14,754 bases of DNA from assembly GCA_963934015.1 (NCBI GenBank), contig CAWVWT010000035.1:1-14754 (forward strand). Direction: 5' to 3'. The notes under the pieces are model-generated. The model was given only the letters and a program-made list of their open reading frames with translations, was not told the origin of the DNA and searched no databases. Positions 6,413 to 13,505 of this stretch are shown piece by piece; within the stretch, counting starts at the first letter, position 1; the number at the start of each line of letters is the position of its first letter. Source of the stretch: MGIIb-P sp963934015. Lineage in GTDB: Archaea > Thermoplasmatota > Poseidoniia > Poseidoniales > Thalassarchaeaceae. Position numbers and translations under genes: made by a program.

Positions 6413-8590
6413 ATGGTAGTCATGTCATCTCGCCGAATCCTTGCACTTCTTGGTGTACTCTGTATGCTTATTCCATTGCTCACTGGTAGTATTGGCATGA
6501 ATTCACAGGACGACTCATCCGAAGGGTTGGAGCCAGGGGATATCTGGAGTGAAGAATACGCCACTGAATATTTTCCATGGGGGGGCAACGATCGAATTCA
6601 ATTCAAGGAGTATCATGACTATTTCACCATGCGAGATCGCATGCTGCAATTGGCTGAACAAAACCCCAATATCATGTCATTCCATGAAGGATTGAATGGC
6701 GGGGAAAATATTCGTGGTCAAGAAACAACAGCAGAAACCTACGAGGGTTGGCACTACAAGCACTCATCTCCTTGGATGAAGATTACTGGTGGTGGTGAAG
6801 CACTCGCAGGAGTCGATGGTGGAGAATGTAATGACTTCGTGGGTGATTGCGGCAATTATGCAGACATCCCCGATATCCAATTGGTTGGAAACCACCATGC
6901 TCGTGAATGGATGTCATACGAAGTTCCAATGTTTTTCCTCGAGACGATTGCTCACTACTATGGCACTGCCGGAATTGACAATGACGGTGATGGGCTATAC
7001 GATGAGGATGGTTGGGATGGAATCGATAACGATGGTGATTGTCTTTCTCTAATCGCAAGCATCCAAGATTCGAACGGTGATGGTATAGCCTGTGGACCCG
7101 GTGACCTAGGCGTCGATGAAGACTTTTCAGAACAACTGATTACCGATTTGGTCAATACACGCGAAATCTATCTCATTCCCATGCTCAATGTTGATGGTAA
7201 TCGATACGACCGTGAAGAATTCTGCGGCGAAGATGGTTGGAATTGTGATGGGCCAGGTTGGAGAAAGAACCTTCGCTGCAATCGCTATCTAGAGTGTGAG
7301 ACACCTCTTCCAGATGTTGATCCGGAGGTTGACGAAGGTTGTGATGGTGTCGACCTCAACCGTAACTATCAGTTTGAGTGGGGTGCGCCTTTAGGGGCAA
7401 CTGGCCCTCTATTCCCTGGTTTTTGTTACGCCGATGGCCCTAACAATGACGTTTACAATGGTCCACCCAACGAGAATGATGATGACGGCGATTGCCCAGA
7501 AAAAGGGTATGTCGCTGCCCTTTGTATCAACGAAGATCACGTAGATGGTCGTGACAATGATGCAGATGGCGAGATGGATGAAGATTGGTGGGGAGGAAAT
7601 ACTGAGCCCGAGACCCGCTTCATTCAAGATATTACTGAAATGAATGACGATAATGGTGACGGCTCATCAGATTTCAAAGCCACCCTCACTTGGCACGCTT
7701 ACTCCAATCTAGTTCTCTATCCGTGGGGGCATTGTACTAATTGTGAGACTACAGATCATGAGCAACTCGTCTTTCACGGTAACGTGATGGCGGAAATGAC
7801 AAGTTACGAAAATATGCAGAGCAGTGACCTTTATCCGACAACAGGCGATTACTGCGATTGGCAGTATGGAGTGCATGAATCATACTGTTACACCATCGAG
7901 ATTGGAGGAAATCAGGATGGATTTCACCCCACTCCTGACCGCATCGATCACATTGCCGTCCGCAATTTGGGTGTCCCATTTCACATGATTCAAATCGCTG
8001 ATGATCCACGAGAACGCGCCAATATTGGTATTCAACAATCCGAACAGAGTCAGTGGATTGTCAGTGCTGAGAATCTGACCATCCCAGAGTCTGGACCAAT
8101 TCCCATCACCATGTGTATCGATCCATTATTCCCTTACACCAATGATGCAAATTATAGTCACGTGATGTGGAGAACAGTCAAACCGACCCGTCAGCAGAGT
8201 GATTTCGGAGCAAAGGAATGGGTAGAAGAGGAATGGCAAATGACTGGATTCCAAGAAACAGGAGTCAATTGTACACTGAGCAACAACGAGACAGGTGATC
8301 TCATAGTCTCGAATTTACCTGTTTCAGAGGAATTTAGCGGTAAAGTCCACTACAAATCAATGCTTGGAACAAGATCTGGGACATTCCCATTTTCATATCC
8401 GAATCCAGAAGTGTATCCTGGTTACGAAGAAGTCAATGTCGCTTATAGAGCACCATTTGGCAGCAGCGCTCTCGCATTCTTGTTATTCTGTATCGTTGCA
8501 GGGACCGTTTGGGGTAGCCTTGGGGTTGCCATCAAGAAGATGAACGAATCAGAAGCAAATGAGAAATCTATTGTTGGCGCTTTAGACTGA
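6413..8590 (+). CDS. Secreted, membrane-anchored M14 zinc carboxypeptidase with Asp-rich calcium-loop insertions
   Basis: This enzyme should remove C-terminal residues from peptides outside the cell. With ATG 6413 it has 725 residues; ATG 6422 and TTG 6386 are also in frame, all keeping an N-terminal signal helix (about 5-28). Every M14 active-site element is present: zinc ligands His162 and Glu165 in HHAREW and His428 in TWHAYSNLVLYPWG, Arg284 in GWRKNLR, Asn316-Arg317 in VDLNRNY, Tyr474 in DLYPTTGDY and the general base Glu496 in CYTIEIGG. Two long insertions interrupt the fold and carry DNDGDG-type loops (about 187-237 and 353-421), like thrombospondin type 3 or EF-hand-like calcium sites. 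Eighteen cysteines between the signal and the C-terminal helix suggest disulfides outside the cell. A beta-type domain (about 540-665) and one C-terminal helix (about 685-707) with a short charged tail follow. The symporter gene starts 10 bases later. Confidence 0.95.
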   Translation: MVVMSSRRILALLGVLCMLIPLLTGSIGMNSQDDSSEGLEPGDIWSEEYATEYFPWGGNDRIQFKEYHDYFTMRDRMLQLAEQNPNIMSFHEGLNGGENIRGQETTAETYEGWHYKHSSPWMKITGGGEALAGVDGGECNDFVGDCGNYADIPDIQLVGNHHAREWMSYEVPMFFLETIAHYYGTAGIDNDGDGLYDEDGWDGIDNDGDCLSLIASIQDSNGDGIACGPGDLGVDEDFSEQLITDLVNTREIYLIPMLNVDGNRYDREEFCGEDGWNCDGPGWRKNLRCNRYLECETPLPDVDPEVDEGCDGVDLNRNYQFEWGAPLGATGPLFPGFCYADGPNNDVYNGPPNENDDDGDCPEKGYVAALCINEDHVDGRDNDADGEMDEDWWGGNTEPETRFIQDITEMNDDNGDGSSDFKATLTWHAYSNLVLYPWGHCTNCETTDHEQLVFHGNVMAEMTSYENMQSSDLYPTTGDYCDWQYGVHESYCYTIEIGGNQDGFHPTPDRIDHIAVRNLGVPFHMIQIADDPRERANIGIQQSEQSQWIVSAENLTIPESGPIPITMCIDPLFPYTNDANYSHVMWRTVKPTRQQSDFGAKEWVEEEWQMTGFQETGVNCTLSNNETGDLIVSNLPVSEEFSGKVHYKSMLGTRSGTFPFSYPNPEVYPGYEEVNVAYRAPFGSSALAFLLFCIVAGTVWGSLGVAIKKMNESEANEKSIVGALD

Positions 8591-8600
8591 GGTGCAGATC

Positions 8601-10310
8601 ATGGGGCAAAGTGACGAGTTTTCCTCCCGCTGGGGTTTGATTTTCGCAACCATTGGTGCCGCCATTGGAACAGGGAACATCTGGAGATTTCCCCGGATGG
8701 TCGGTGCCAACGGTGGAGGTACATTCCTGATTCCATGGCTGTTCTTCTTGTTCGTCTGGTCCATTCCCCTTGTTATCGCTGAATTCGCCCTCGGTAAGCG
8801 TAGTCGTACGGGTACCGTAGGAACTTTCCGAATCTTTGGTGGTAAGAAACTCGCTTGGATGGGTCTGTGGACAGCTTGGATTTCAACCGCGATTGGTTTC
8901 TACTATGCTGTTGTTGCAGGTTGGTGTATGAATTACTTCCAACTCGGATTCCGAGGTGAATTATCGACTGGAATAGATTCAGTCGAAGTGTGGAATAATT
9001 TCCTGAATACAACTGAATTGGTGATTTTGTTCCAAACGCTGGTCATCATCATCACCTTAACCGCAATTTTGGGTGGTGCAAAGATGATTGAGAAAGCGAA
9101 TACATTCATGATGCTCAGTTTGTTTGCATTGCTTTTCCTTGCACTCTTCCTCGCTCTCTGGATGGATTTGTCAGATGGTAGTATGGATGGTGCCCTGTTC
9201 ATGTTCAGCGTTGACTTTGACATTCTGATGCAACCGGAAACTTGGATCAATGGTTTATCTCAATCTGCATGGTCCTGCTCAGCGGGTATGGGTATGGCAA
9301 TCACCTATGCTGTTTACATGAAGAAGGACGAAGATACAACTCTCAACGCTTTCACAATGGGTTTGGCCAACAACAGTATTTCCATCATTGCAGGATTGAC
9401 AGTACTCAGTGCGATTTTCGCCGTGCAAGACGACCCATTGGCCACAGTCACCGCCGGTTCGAGCGCCATCACTTTCCTCGCACTGCCCGAAGTGTTTGCT
9501 CAAGCCCCAGGGGGCTCACTCACACAATGGGTCATGATGTGGGCCTTTTTCTTGGCTCTGACTTTTGCTGCGCTCACGAGTATGATTTCAACGGTCGAGC
9601 TATGTGTCAGAAATTTCGTTGATCACGGCTTTGAGCGAAACAAGGCTGTTGGCATAACCGGGGCTGCAATTTTCGTCTTCGGGTTACCCTCGACTTTTGT
9701 CTGGATCCGTCTCGATTCCGATGGTGTTGCTTTCCCAGAGTTCCTAGAGGTTCAAGATCACATCTGGGGCTACGGGTTGATGTTCAGCGGTCTATTCATC
9801 GCTTACACGATTTGGAAATTTGGATACAAGATTTGGCGCGAAAAGGTCGATGCCGGAGAAGCTTCTCCAGGTTTGAAGGGCTACATCAAGCACGGAGTTC
9901 CAGCATTCCGTGATGAATTCATCAACACCGGTGACAACGATGTATGGATTGGCCGTTGGTGGGATTTCACCATGTTCATCGCCTTCCCAGTGCTATTCAC
10001 CGTTCTCCTAGTCTCTTACTTCGGTGATATGATTGCCAATACTCCCGATGTTTGGAACCCAAGCAACCCACATGGTTTGACCATTATCTTGCTCTTCTGG
10101 GGTGTTGTTGGTGGTATATTCATCGGATTCAACCACATTCTCGTTGCACGACCATTGTATCGAAATGTGCCAGAGGGTGCCGGAGCCAGTGCTGACATCT
10201 CGATGTTGCCCGGTGGCGACGATGATCTCGTCGGTGTTGTCGGTGACATCTTTGAAGGCTGGGAACACCATGCATCATCCGAAGACCTGATGGACGCGGA
10301 ACTATCCTAG
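8601..10310 (+). CDS. Sodium:neurotransmitter symporter (SNF/NSS) family transporter, probably Na+/amino acid
   Basis: This 569-residue, 12-helix protein belongs to the LeuT-fold NSS family, which couples Na+ entry to uptake of amino acids or related amines. TM1 carries the signature AAIGTGNIWRFP followed by NGGG. Compared with LeuT, sodium-site residues are kept: Ala and Asn in GAAIGTGN (about 21 and 26), Ser in TM6 (about 225, within SAWSCSAGMG), Asn about 249 in TTLNAF, and Ala-Thr-Ser about 323-327 in FAALTSMIS of TM8. TM6 also has the ITYAVYMKKDEDT pattern. Substrate is not determinable by eye. A loop before TM11 and an acidic tail of about 50 residues (GGDDDLVG...ASSEDLMDAELS) make it longer than LeuT. 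ATG at 8601 is preferred over GTG 8592 because GAGGTG lies about 6 bases ahead of it. It is 10 bases behind the carboxypeptidase, suggesting joint peptide breakdown and uptake. Confidence 0.93.
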   Translation: MGQSDEFSSRWGLIFATIGAAIGTGNIWRFPRMVGANGGGTFLIPWLFFLFVWSIPLVIAEFALGKRSRTGTVGTFRIFGGKKLAWMGLWTAWISTAIGFYYAVVAGWCMNYFQLGFRGELSTGIDSVEVWNNFLNTTELVILFQTLVIIITLTAILGGAKMIEKANTFMMLSLFALLFLALFLALWMDLSDGSMDGALFMFSVDFDILMQPETWINGLSQSAWSCSAGMGMAITYAVYMKKDEDTTLNAFTMGLANNSISIIAGLTVLSAIFAVQDDPLATVTAGSSAITFLALPEVFAQAPGGSLTQWVMMWAFFLALTFAALTSMISTVELCVRNFVDHGFERNKAVGITGAAIFVFGLPSTFVWIRLDSDGVAFPEFLEVQDHIWGYGLMFSGLFIAYTIWKFGYKIWREKVDAGEASPGLKGYIKHGVPAFRDEFINTGDNDVWIGRWWDFTMFIAFPVLFTVLLVSYFGDMIANTPDVWNPSNPHGLTIILLFWGVVGGIFIGFNHILVARPLYRNVPEGAGASADISMLPGGDDDLVGVVGDIFEGWEHHASSEDLMDAELS

Positions 10311-10317
10311 GTACTTC

Positions 10318-11892
10318 GTGGAAGCCGACGACCGTGGCCGTGAACCGGCTCGCTGGTGCATGCACTGGGCGGAAGTCGGTGTGTTTGACGATAACGCCGC
10401 AGCCTTCGGTATTGACGTATCAAATCTGATGGAAGCGGCTGGCCAAGGTTTGGCAGCACAAGCCATCAGAATGCTCGAATCCACCAACAAGCGTCGTGGC
10501 CCAATCTGGATTCTGTGTGGACCTGGTAACAATGGTGGCGATGGCTTTGCCGCGGCCTTGGGATTGGTCGAGGAAGGAGTTGATGTTCGCTTGTTGGCTA
10601 CACACTTGATTCAGCGCGGCGCAGCGGCTCAAAATTACAGAGAGCGGTGCAGTGCAGCAGGTATTCCCCTATCGATTTGGCCTGAGGTTCAGTCGACAAT
10701 GGGCACAGGCCATCCCGCACTCATCGTCGATTGCTTAGTCGGAGCCGGGCCCGGACATGCCGGCATACACCTCCGTGGAGATGTTGCCAGTGTTCGCAAT
10801 TGGTTAGCAGAAAGTCGCGGTCGAGGATCCCCAATATTGGCTTGTGATATGCCCACTGGACTCGGAGGACCCGATGTTATCAAAGCGACAGCAACAGTAA
10901 CCTATCACGCTGAAAAATGGGCATTACGTGATGTGGATGGGCAAGTGCAATCTGATGTTGGTGAAATTCATACGGCGAATTTACCTTGGCCCGCCCGTGT
11001 CGAAGATTGCGGACCAGGTGATGCTCGACGGCATCCACCCCTTCGGACTGATGCGCGAAAAGGTGACCGTGGTCGTCTGCTCATCATCGGTGGGGGACCG
11101 TACCATGGCGCCCCAATTTTGGCTGGACTAGCTGCTGAAAGAAGCGGGTGTGACCTCATTCATCTCGCCATGCCATCAGATGCAGTAGAACGTGCTGAAT
11201 GGCCACTTTCTTTGATTCCTGAGCCAATTCCTGACACCGCACATTTGACGACTCTATCTGTAGGTTCGATTTTAGATCGAGTTCTCAATGGACGCGGTTG
11301 CCAAGCGGTTCTCATCGGTCCAGGTTTGGGTCGAGAAGATGCTTCGATTGATGCAGTGTGTGAAATCATCGAGAAACTCGTGGAGGCAAATATTCCCCTT
11401 GTTATTGATGCTGATGCCATTCGCGCTCTTCCCTCCCATGCTTGGCCCACGGGTATGGTTGGCGTTGTCACACCACATGCCGATGAGATGGCCCATTGGT
11501 TGGGTGCATCAGATCCAGCAGAAATTCTACAGATCCGCGCTCGCCGAGATGGGATTTCTCGAGTTGTAGAGGATGAATCCTGTGTCATCGTACGCACTGG
11601 TGCAGAGGATGCATTGTGGGCTCCGGGTGGTCGTCGTTGTTTTGCCACCGGAGGTCACGCTCGAATGTCTGTTGGAGGTACTGGGGACTTGCTCAGTGGT
11701 TGCATTGCTGGACTCATCGCTCAAGGGATGAGTCCTTGGGCAGCCTCACGTTTAGGTTGTGCACTTCTGCGAACTGCAGGGGCATCTGCCGCCCTTGAAT
11801 ATGGACCAGGGTTATCTGCGAGTGATGTCCCATCCCACATTGCTCGCACCTTGGCCAAATGGACTGGTCAAGACACAGACCGCGACGCTTGA
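10318..11892 (+). CDS. nnr: Bifunctional NAD(P)H-hydrate epimerase / ADP-dependent NAD(P)H-hydrate dehydratase
   Basis: The protein repairs damaged NAD(P)HX: the N-terminal YjeF_N domain epimerises the R and S hydrates, and the C-terminal ribokinase-like domain dehydrates the S form using ADP (ATP in animals). In the 524-residue product the epimerase part (about 15-225) shows NLMEAAGQGLA, the loop GPGNNGGDGFAAA at 68-80, the DCLVGAG strand at 138-144 and CDMPTGL at 176-182. The dehydratase part (about 245-515) shows GDRGRLLIIGGGP, the GPGLGR loop at 334-339, VIDADAI at 362-368, TPHADEMAHWLG at 385-396 and the nucleotide-binding GGTGDLLSGCIAGLIAQG at 453-470. GTG 10318 has AGGT about 6 bases upstream; ATG 10360 would remove 14 unconserved residues and is equally reasonable. 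It is 7 bases behind the symporter gene, so it probably shares that transcript without an evident functional tie. Confidence 0.95.
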   Translation: MEADDRGREPARWCMHWAEVGVFDDNAAAFGIDVSNLMEAAGQGLAAQAIRMLESTNKRRGPIWILCGPGNNGGDGFAAALGLVEEGVDVRLLATHLIQRGAAAQNYRERCSAAGIPLSIWPEVQSTMGTGHPALIVDCLVGAGPGHAGIHLRGDVASVRNWLAESRGRGSPILACDMPTGLGGPDVIKATATVTYHAEKWALRDVDGQVQSDVGEIHTANLPWPARVEDCGPGDARRHPPLRTDARKGDRGRLLIIGGGPYHGAPILAGLAAERSGCDLIHLAMPSDAVERAEWPLSLIPEPIPDTAHLTTLSVGSILDRVLNGRGCQAVLIGPGLGREDASIDAVCEIIEKLVEANIPLVIDADAIRALPSHAWPTGMVGVVTPHADEMAHWLGASDPAEILQIRARRDGISRVVEDESCVIVRTGAEDALWAPGGRRCFATGGHARMSVGGTGDLLSGCIAGLIAQGMSPWAASRLGCALLRTAGASAALEYGPGLSASDVPSHIARTLAKWTGQDTDRDA

Positions 11893-11916
11893 GAAGTAGA
11901 AGCGATTGGCGGTGTC

Positions 11917-12450
11917 GTGCCGACTATCAAAGAGTGGATTGTAATCGTGGTCCTCGTGGCCTTGATATTGATTCCAATTTGCTGGAAATTCTGGAAAGGT
12001 TGGGACCGCCCATCGCTACGATCCCTCCTCGAAATGAAGCGTCGAATTCGTGAACGCGATATTCGTGAAGCATTTATTGAGGAAGATGCGAAAATACGTG
12101 AGCAACATCGACTTGAGGCTGCGAGAGAATTATCTCTGCGTAAGGCACAAGCCCCCCCTCCTGTTGAAAAAACAGTTCTCAACTCTGCATTTGGCAATCT
12201 TGGGATTATCGATTCAACAGGCACAGCCGTTATCGAAGGAAGTGCGCTTCAATCTGACGAGACGGTTGTAACACCTGCCGGGAATGTGGATGCCCTCGTT
12301 GACAGTTTGGATATCGACGGTATCGCAGATGACATCATTCCAGAAGCAGCCCCTGTGGCCGTACAATTGCATAGAGATACAGGTGCCGACGACATCAAGT
12401 GGGATGCCGATCAAGAAGATGATGATTGGGCAGATATTGAGTGGTCATGA
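11917..12450 (+). CDS. Single-pass membrane protein with charged helix and acidic tail, unknown function
   Basis: I do not recognise this 177-residue protein. It has one N-terminal membrane helix (about 7-22, IVIVVLVALILIPICW) followed by a Trp/Lys-rich patch, a long highly charged helix at about 38-78 that may form a coiled coil, a Pro break (APPPVEK), a low-complexity linker and a very acidic C-terminal tail (WDADQEDDDWADIEWS). The positive patch after the helix suggests the bulk is cytoplasmic. The GTG at 11917 is the start; a ggcggtg sequence lies just upstream and the nnr stop is 24 bases away. The stop overlaps the first GtrA gene start as ATGA, so the two are probably translationally coupled. 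It may be a scaffold or an accessory subunit for the GtrA proteins; that is inference from position only. Confidence 0.7.
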   Translation: MPTIKEWIVIVVLVALILIPICWKFWKGWDRPSLRSLLEMKRRIRERDIREAFIEEDAKIREQHRLEAARELSLRKAQAPPPVEKTVLNSAFGNLGIIDSTGTAVIEGSALQSDETVVTPAGNVDALVDSLDIDGIADDIIPEAAPVAVQLHRDTGADDIKWDADQEDDDWADIEWS

Positions 12451-12923
12451 TGCTTGAAAATCCAAAAGATCGTGTTAAACGAGCTAAAGATGGCTTGAAG
12501 TCAGCCGATTATGATATTCGACGGTTGATGCGCGAATACATTCGATACCTCGGTGTTGCCATCTTCAATGGCATATTTTTCTGGACATTGTATGAAGTGA
12601 TTTATTGGATGGATACATGGACAATTTATCCAGCCACCGTTGCATGGGCGGTTGCATATATTATTGGTTCCTTTGAGGCCCATTTCATGCATCGCTCCTT
12701 GACATTCAAGTCAAAGGTAGATTACAAAGAGAGTTTGTATTGGGCATTCATTGTCTACGGCGTAATCGGAGTATTGTCAACTATTTCAGAACATGTCTTG
12801 GTATACGTTTTCGATGTACATCACAGAATTGCTTGGGCCATCAACATGTGCGCATTCGGTTTCATGATGTTCCTCGGCCTTCGCTTGTTGGCCTTCCCTC
12901 CTGAAATGGATTTAGAAGAATAA
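12447..12923 (+). CDS. GtrA-like four-helix membrane protein, copy 1
   Basis: This 158-residue protein fits the GtrA family (polyprenyl-linked sugar translocation or cell-surface polysaccharide synthesis): a short basic N-terminus (RVKRAKDGLK), then four hydrophobic segments at about 35-53, 60-82, 95-117 and 127-149. Helix 1 begins with the RYLGVAIFN motif (family RF..vG..n), helix 2 ends in EAHFMHRSLTFKS (family 'f..nr.wtF'), and helix 4 has GLRLLAFP. The start at ATG 12447 overlaps the preceding stop (ATGA); an adjacent ATG at 12450 and a GTG at 12441 are alternatives. It is clearly paralogous to the next gene, sharing ESLYW, VLST, AW-IN and GLR-AFP. GtrA proteins often work with a glycosyltransferase; none is adjacent here, the nearest being the DUF354 protein about 11.6 kb upstream. 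Confidence 0.83.
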   Translation: MMLENPKDRVKRAKDGLKSADYDIRRLMREYIRYLGVAIFNGIFFWTLYEVIYWMDTWTIYPATVAWAVAYIIGSFEAHFMHRSLTFKSKVDYKESLYWAFIVYGVIGVLSTISEHVLVYVFDVHHRIAWAINMCAFGFMMFLGLRLLAFPPEMDLEE

Positions 12924-12935
12924 TGGCACCCTGCT

Positions 12936-12965
12936 GATTGAAGTGGTGTTCACGCGCGCGCGCGA
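12936..12965. repeat. Intergenic GATTGAAG + (CG)6 element, copy 1
   Basis: The spacer after GtrA copy 1 contains GATTGAAG (12936-12943), nine variable bases, then a (CG)6 tract at 12953-12964 followed by A. The same arrangement recurs after GtrA copy 2. It begins 12 bases after the TAA and ends 20 bases before the next ATG. The alternating CG tract could adopt a hairpin or Z-form; it may also be a duplicated relic or a promoter element for the gene behind it. Confidence 0.5.
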
Positions 12966-12985
12966 CTAAAGGGCTGACTGCGGGC

Positions 12986-13459
12986 ATGAGTGTGAATCCA
13001 ATCCATCGTGTCTCAAATGCCATTGCCGATTTCAAATCAAAGGTATATGGCAAAGAACAATTCTCTGAAGATTTCATTCGATATTTCATCATCGCTTGTC
13101 TCAATTCAATTTTCATGTTCAGTGTCTACCAACTCTTCTATTGGCTAGATCCTGTGAACATATATACGGCTGAATTGGCCTGGTTTTTATCATTCATCAT
13201 CGGTACGGTTGAGGCACACTATGTCCATCGTAGATTTACATTCAAATCAACAGCCCCATATGGTGAAAGTTTGTATTGGGTCATATTCGTCTATTCGATC
13301 ATTCTAGTATTGTCAACCCTCACCATTTCAGGTCTCATCAATACGTTTGAGATTCAATATCAATTGGCTTGGGTCATCAACAACTGTATCTACGGACTGT
13401 TTTATTTCGCAGGTCTCCGCTTTGTTGCTTTTCCTCTAGAAGACGCCTCTGAGGTCTAA
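12986..13459 (+). CDS. GtrA-like four-helix membrane protein, copy 2
   Basis: This 157-residue protein has the same layout as the preceding GtrA gene: a polar N-terminus (about 1-30), then four membrane segments at about 36-53, 61-80, 94-116 and 125-146. Diagnostic stretches are DFIRYFIIACLNS opening helix 1, EAHYVHRRFTFKS after helix 2, GESLYWVIFVYSI in helix 3 and GLRFVAFP after helix 4. Compared with copy 1 the shared residues are concentrated in these stretches, while the N- and C-termini differ, which points to a tandem duplication of some age. The start is ATG 12986, with a G-rich stretch (gcgggc) immediately upstream; the frame extends to a TTG at 12938, but that would translate the CG repeat and adds unconserved residues. 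Two GtrA proteins side by side could form a heteromeric transporter; this is inference. Confidence 0.83.
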   Translation: MSVNPIHRVSNAIADFKSKVYGKEQFSEDFIRYFIIACLNSIFMFSVYQLFYWLDPVNIYTAELAWFLSFIIGTVEAHYVHRRFTFKSTAPYGESLYWVIFVYSIILVLSTLTISGLINTFEIQYQLAWVINNCIYGLFYFAGLRFVAFPLEDASEV

Positions 13460-13472
13460 GCGTCGCCCCTCA

Positions 13473-13503
13473 GATTGAAGAGTCGTGTGCGCGCGCGAAG
13501 CGC
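13473..13503. repeat. Intergenic GATTGAAG + alternating CG element, copy 2, with hairpin before hisS
   Basis: GATTGAAG (13473-13480), eight bases, then GCGCGCGCGA (13489-13498) repeat the element found before GtrA copy 2. It starts 13 bases after the GtrA stop, mirroring the first copy. Its right end can fold as GCGC-GAA-GCGC (13493-13503), ending 2 bases before the hisS ATG. Confidence 0.5.
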
Positions 13504-13505
13504 TG

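Noticed and set aside
7409..7627. 72-residue hydrophobic minus-strand frame opposite the carboxypeptidase insertion
   Set aside because: Its apparent membrane helix comes from reading Asp/Asn-rich calcium-loop codons on the opposite strand (GAT/GAC read as ATC/GTC), a known artefact.
11160..11648. 162-residue open frame on the minus strand inside nnr
   Set aside because: It lies antisense to a well-conserved dehydratase domain, has low-complexity Ser/Arg/Pro composition and no recognisable motif; it is a shadow of the coding strand.
12938..12985. TTG-initiated extension of the second GtrA gene
   Set aside because: It would translate the CG repeat into residues with no counterpart in the paralogue; ATG 12986 gives the same layout as copy 1.
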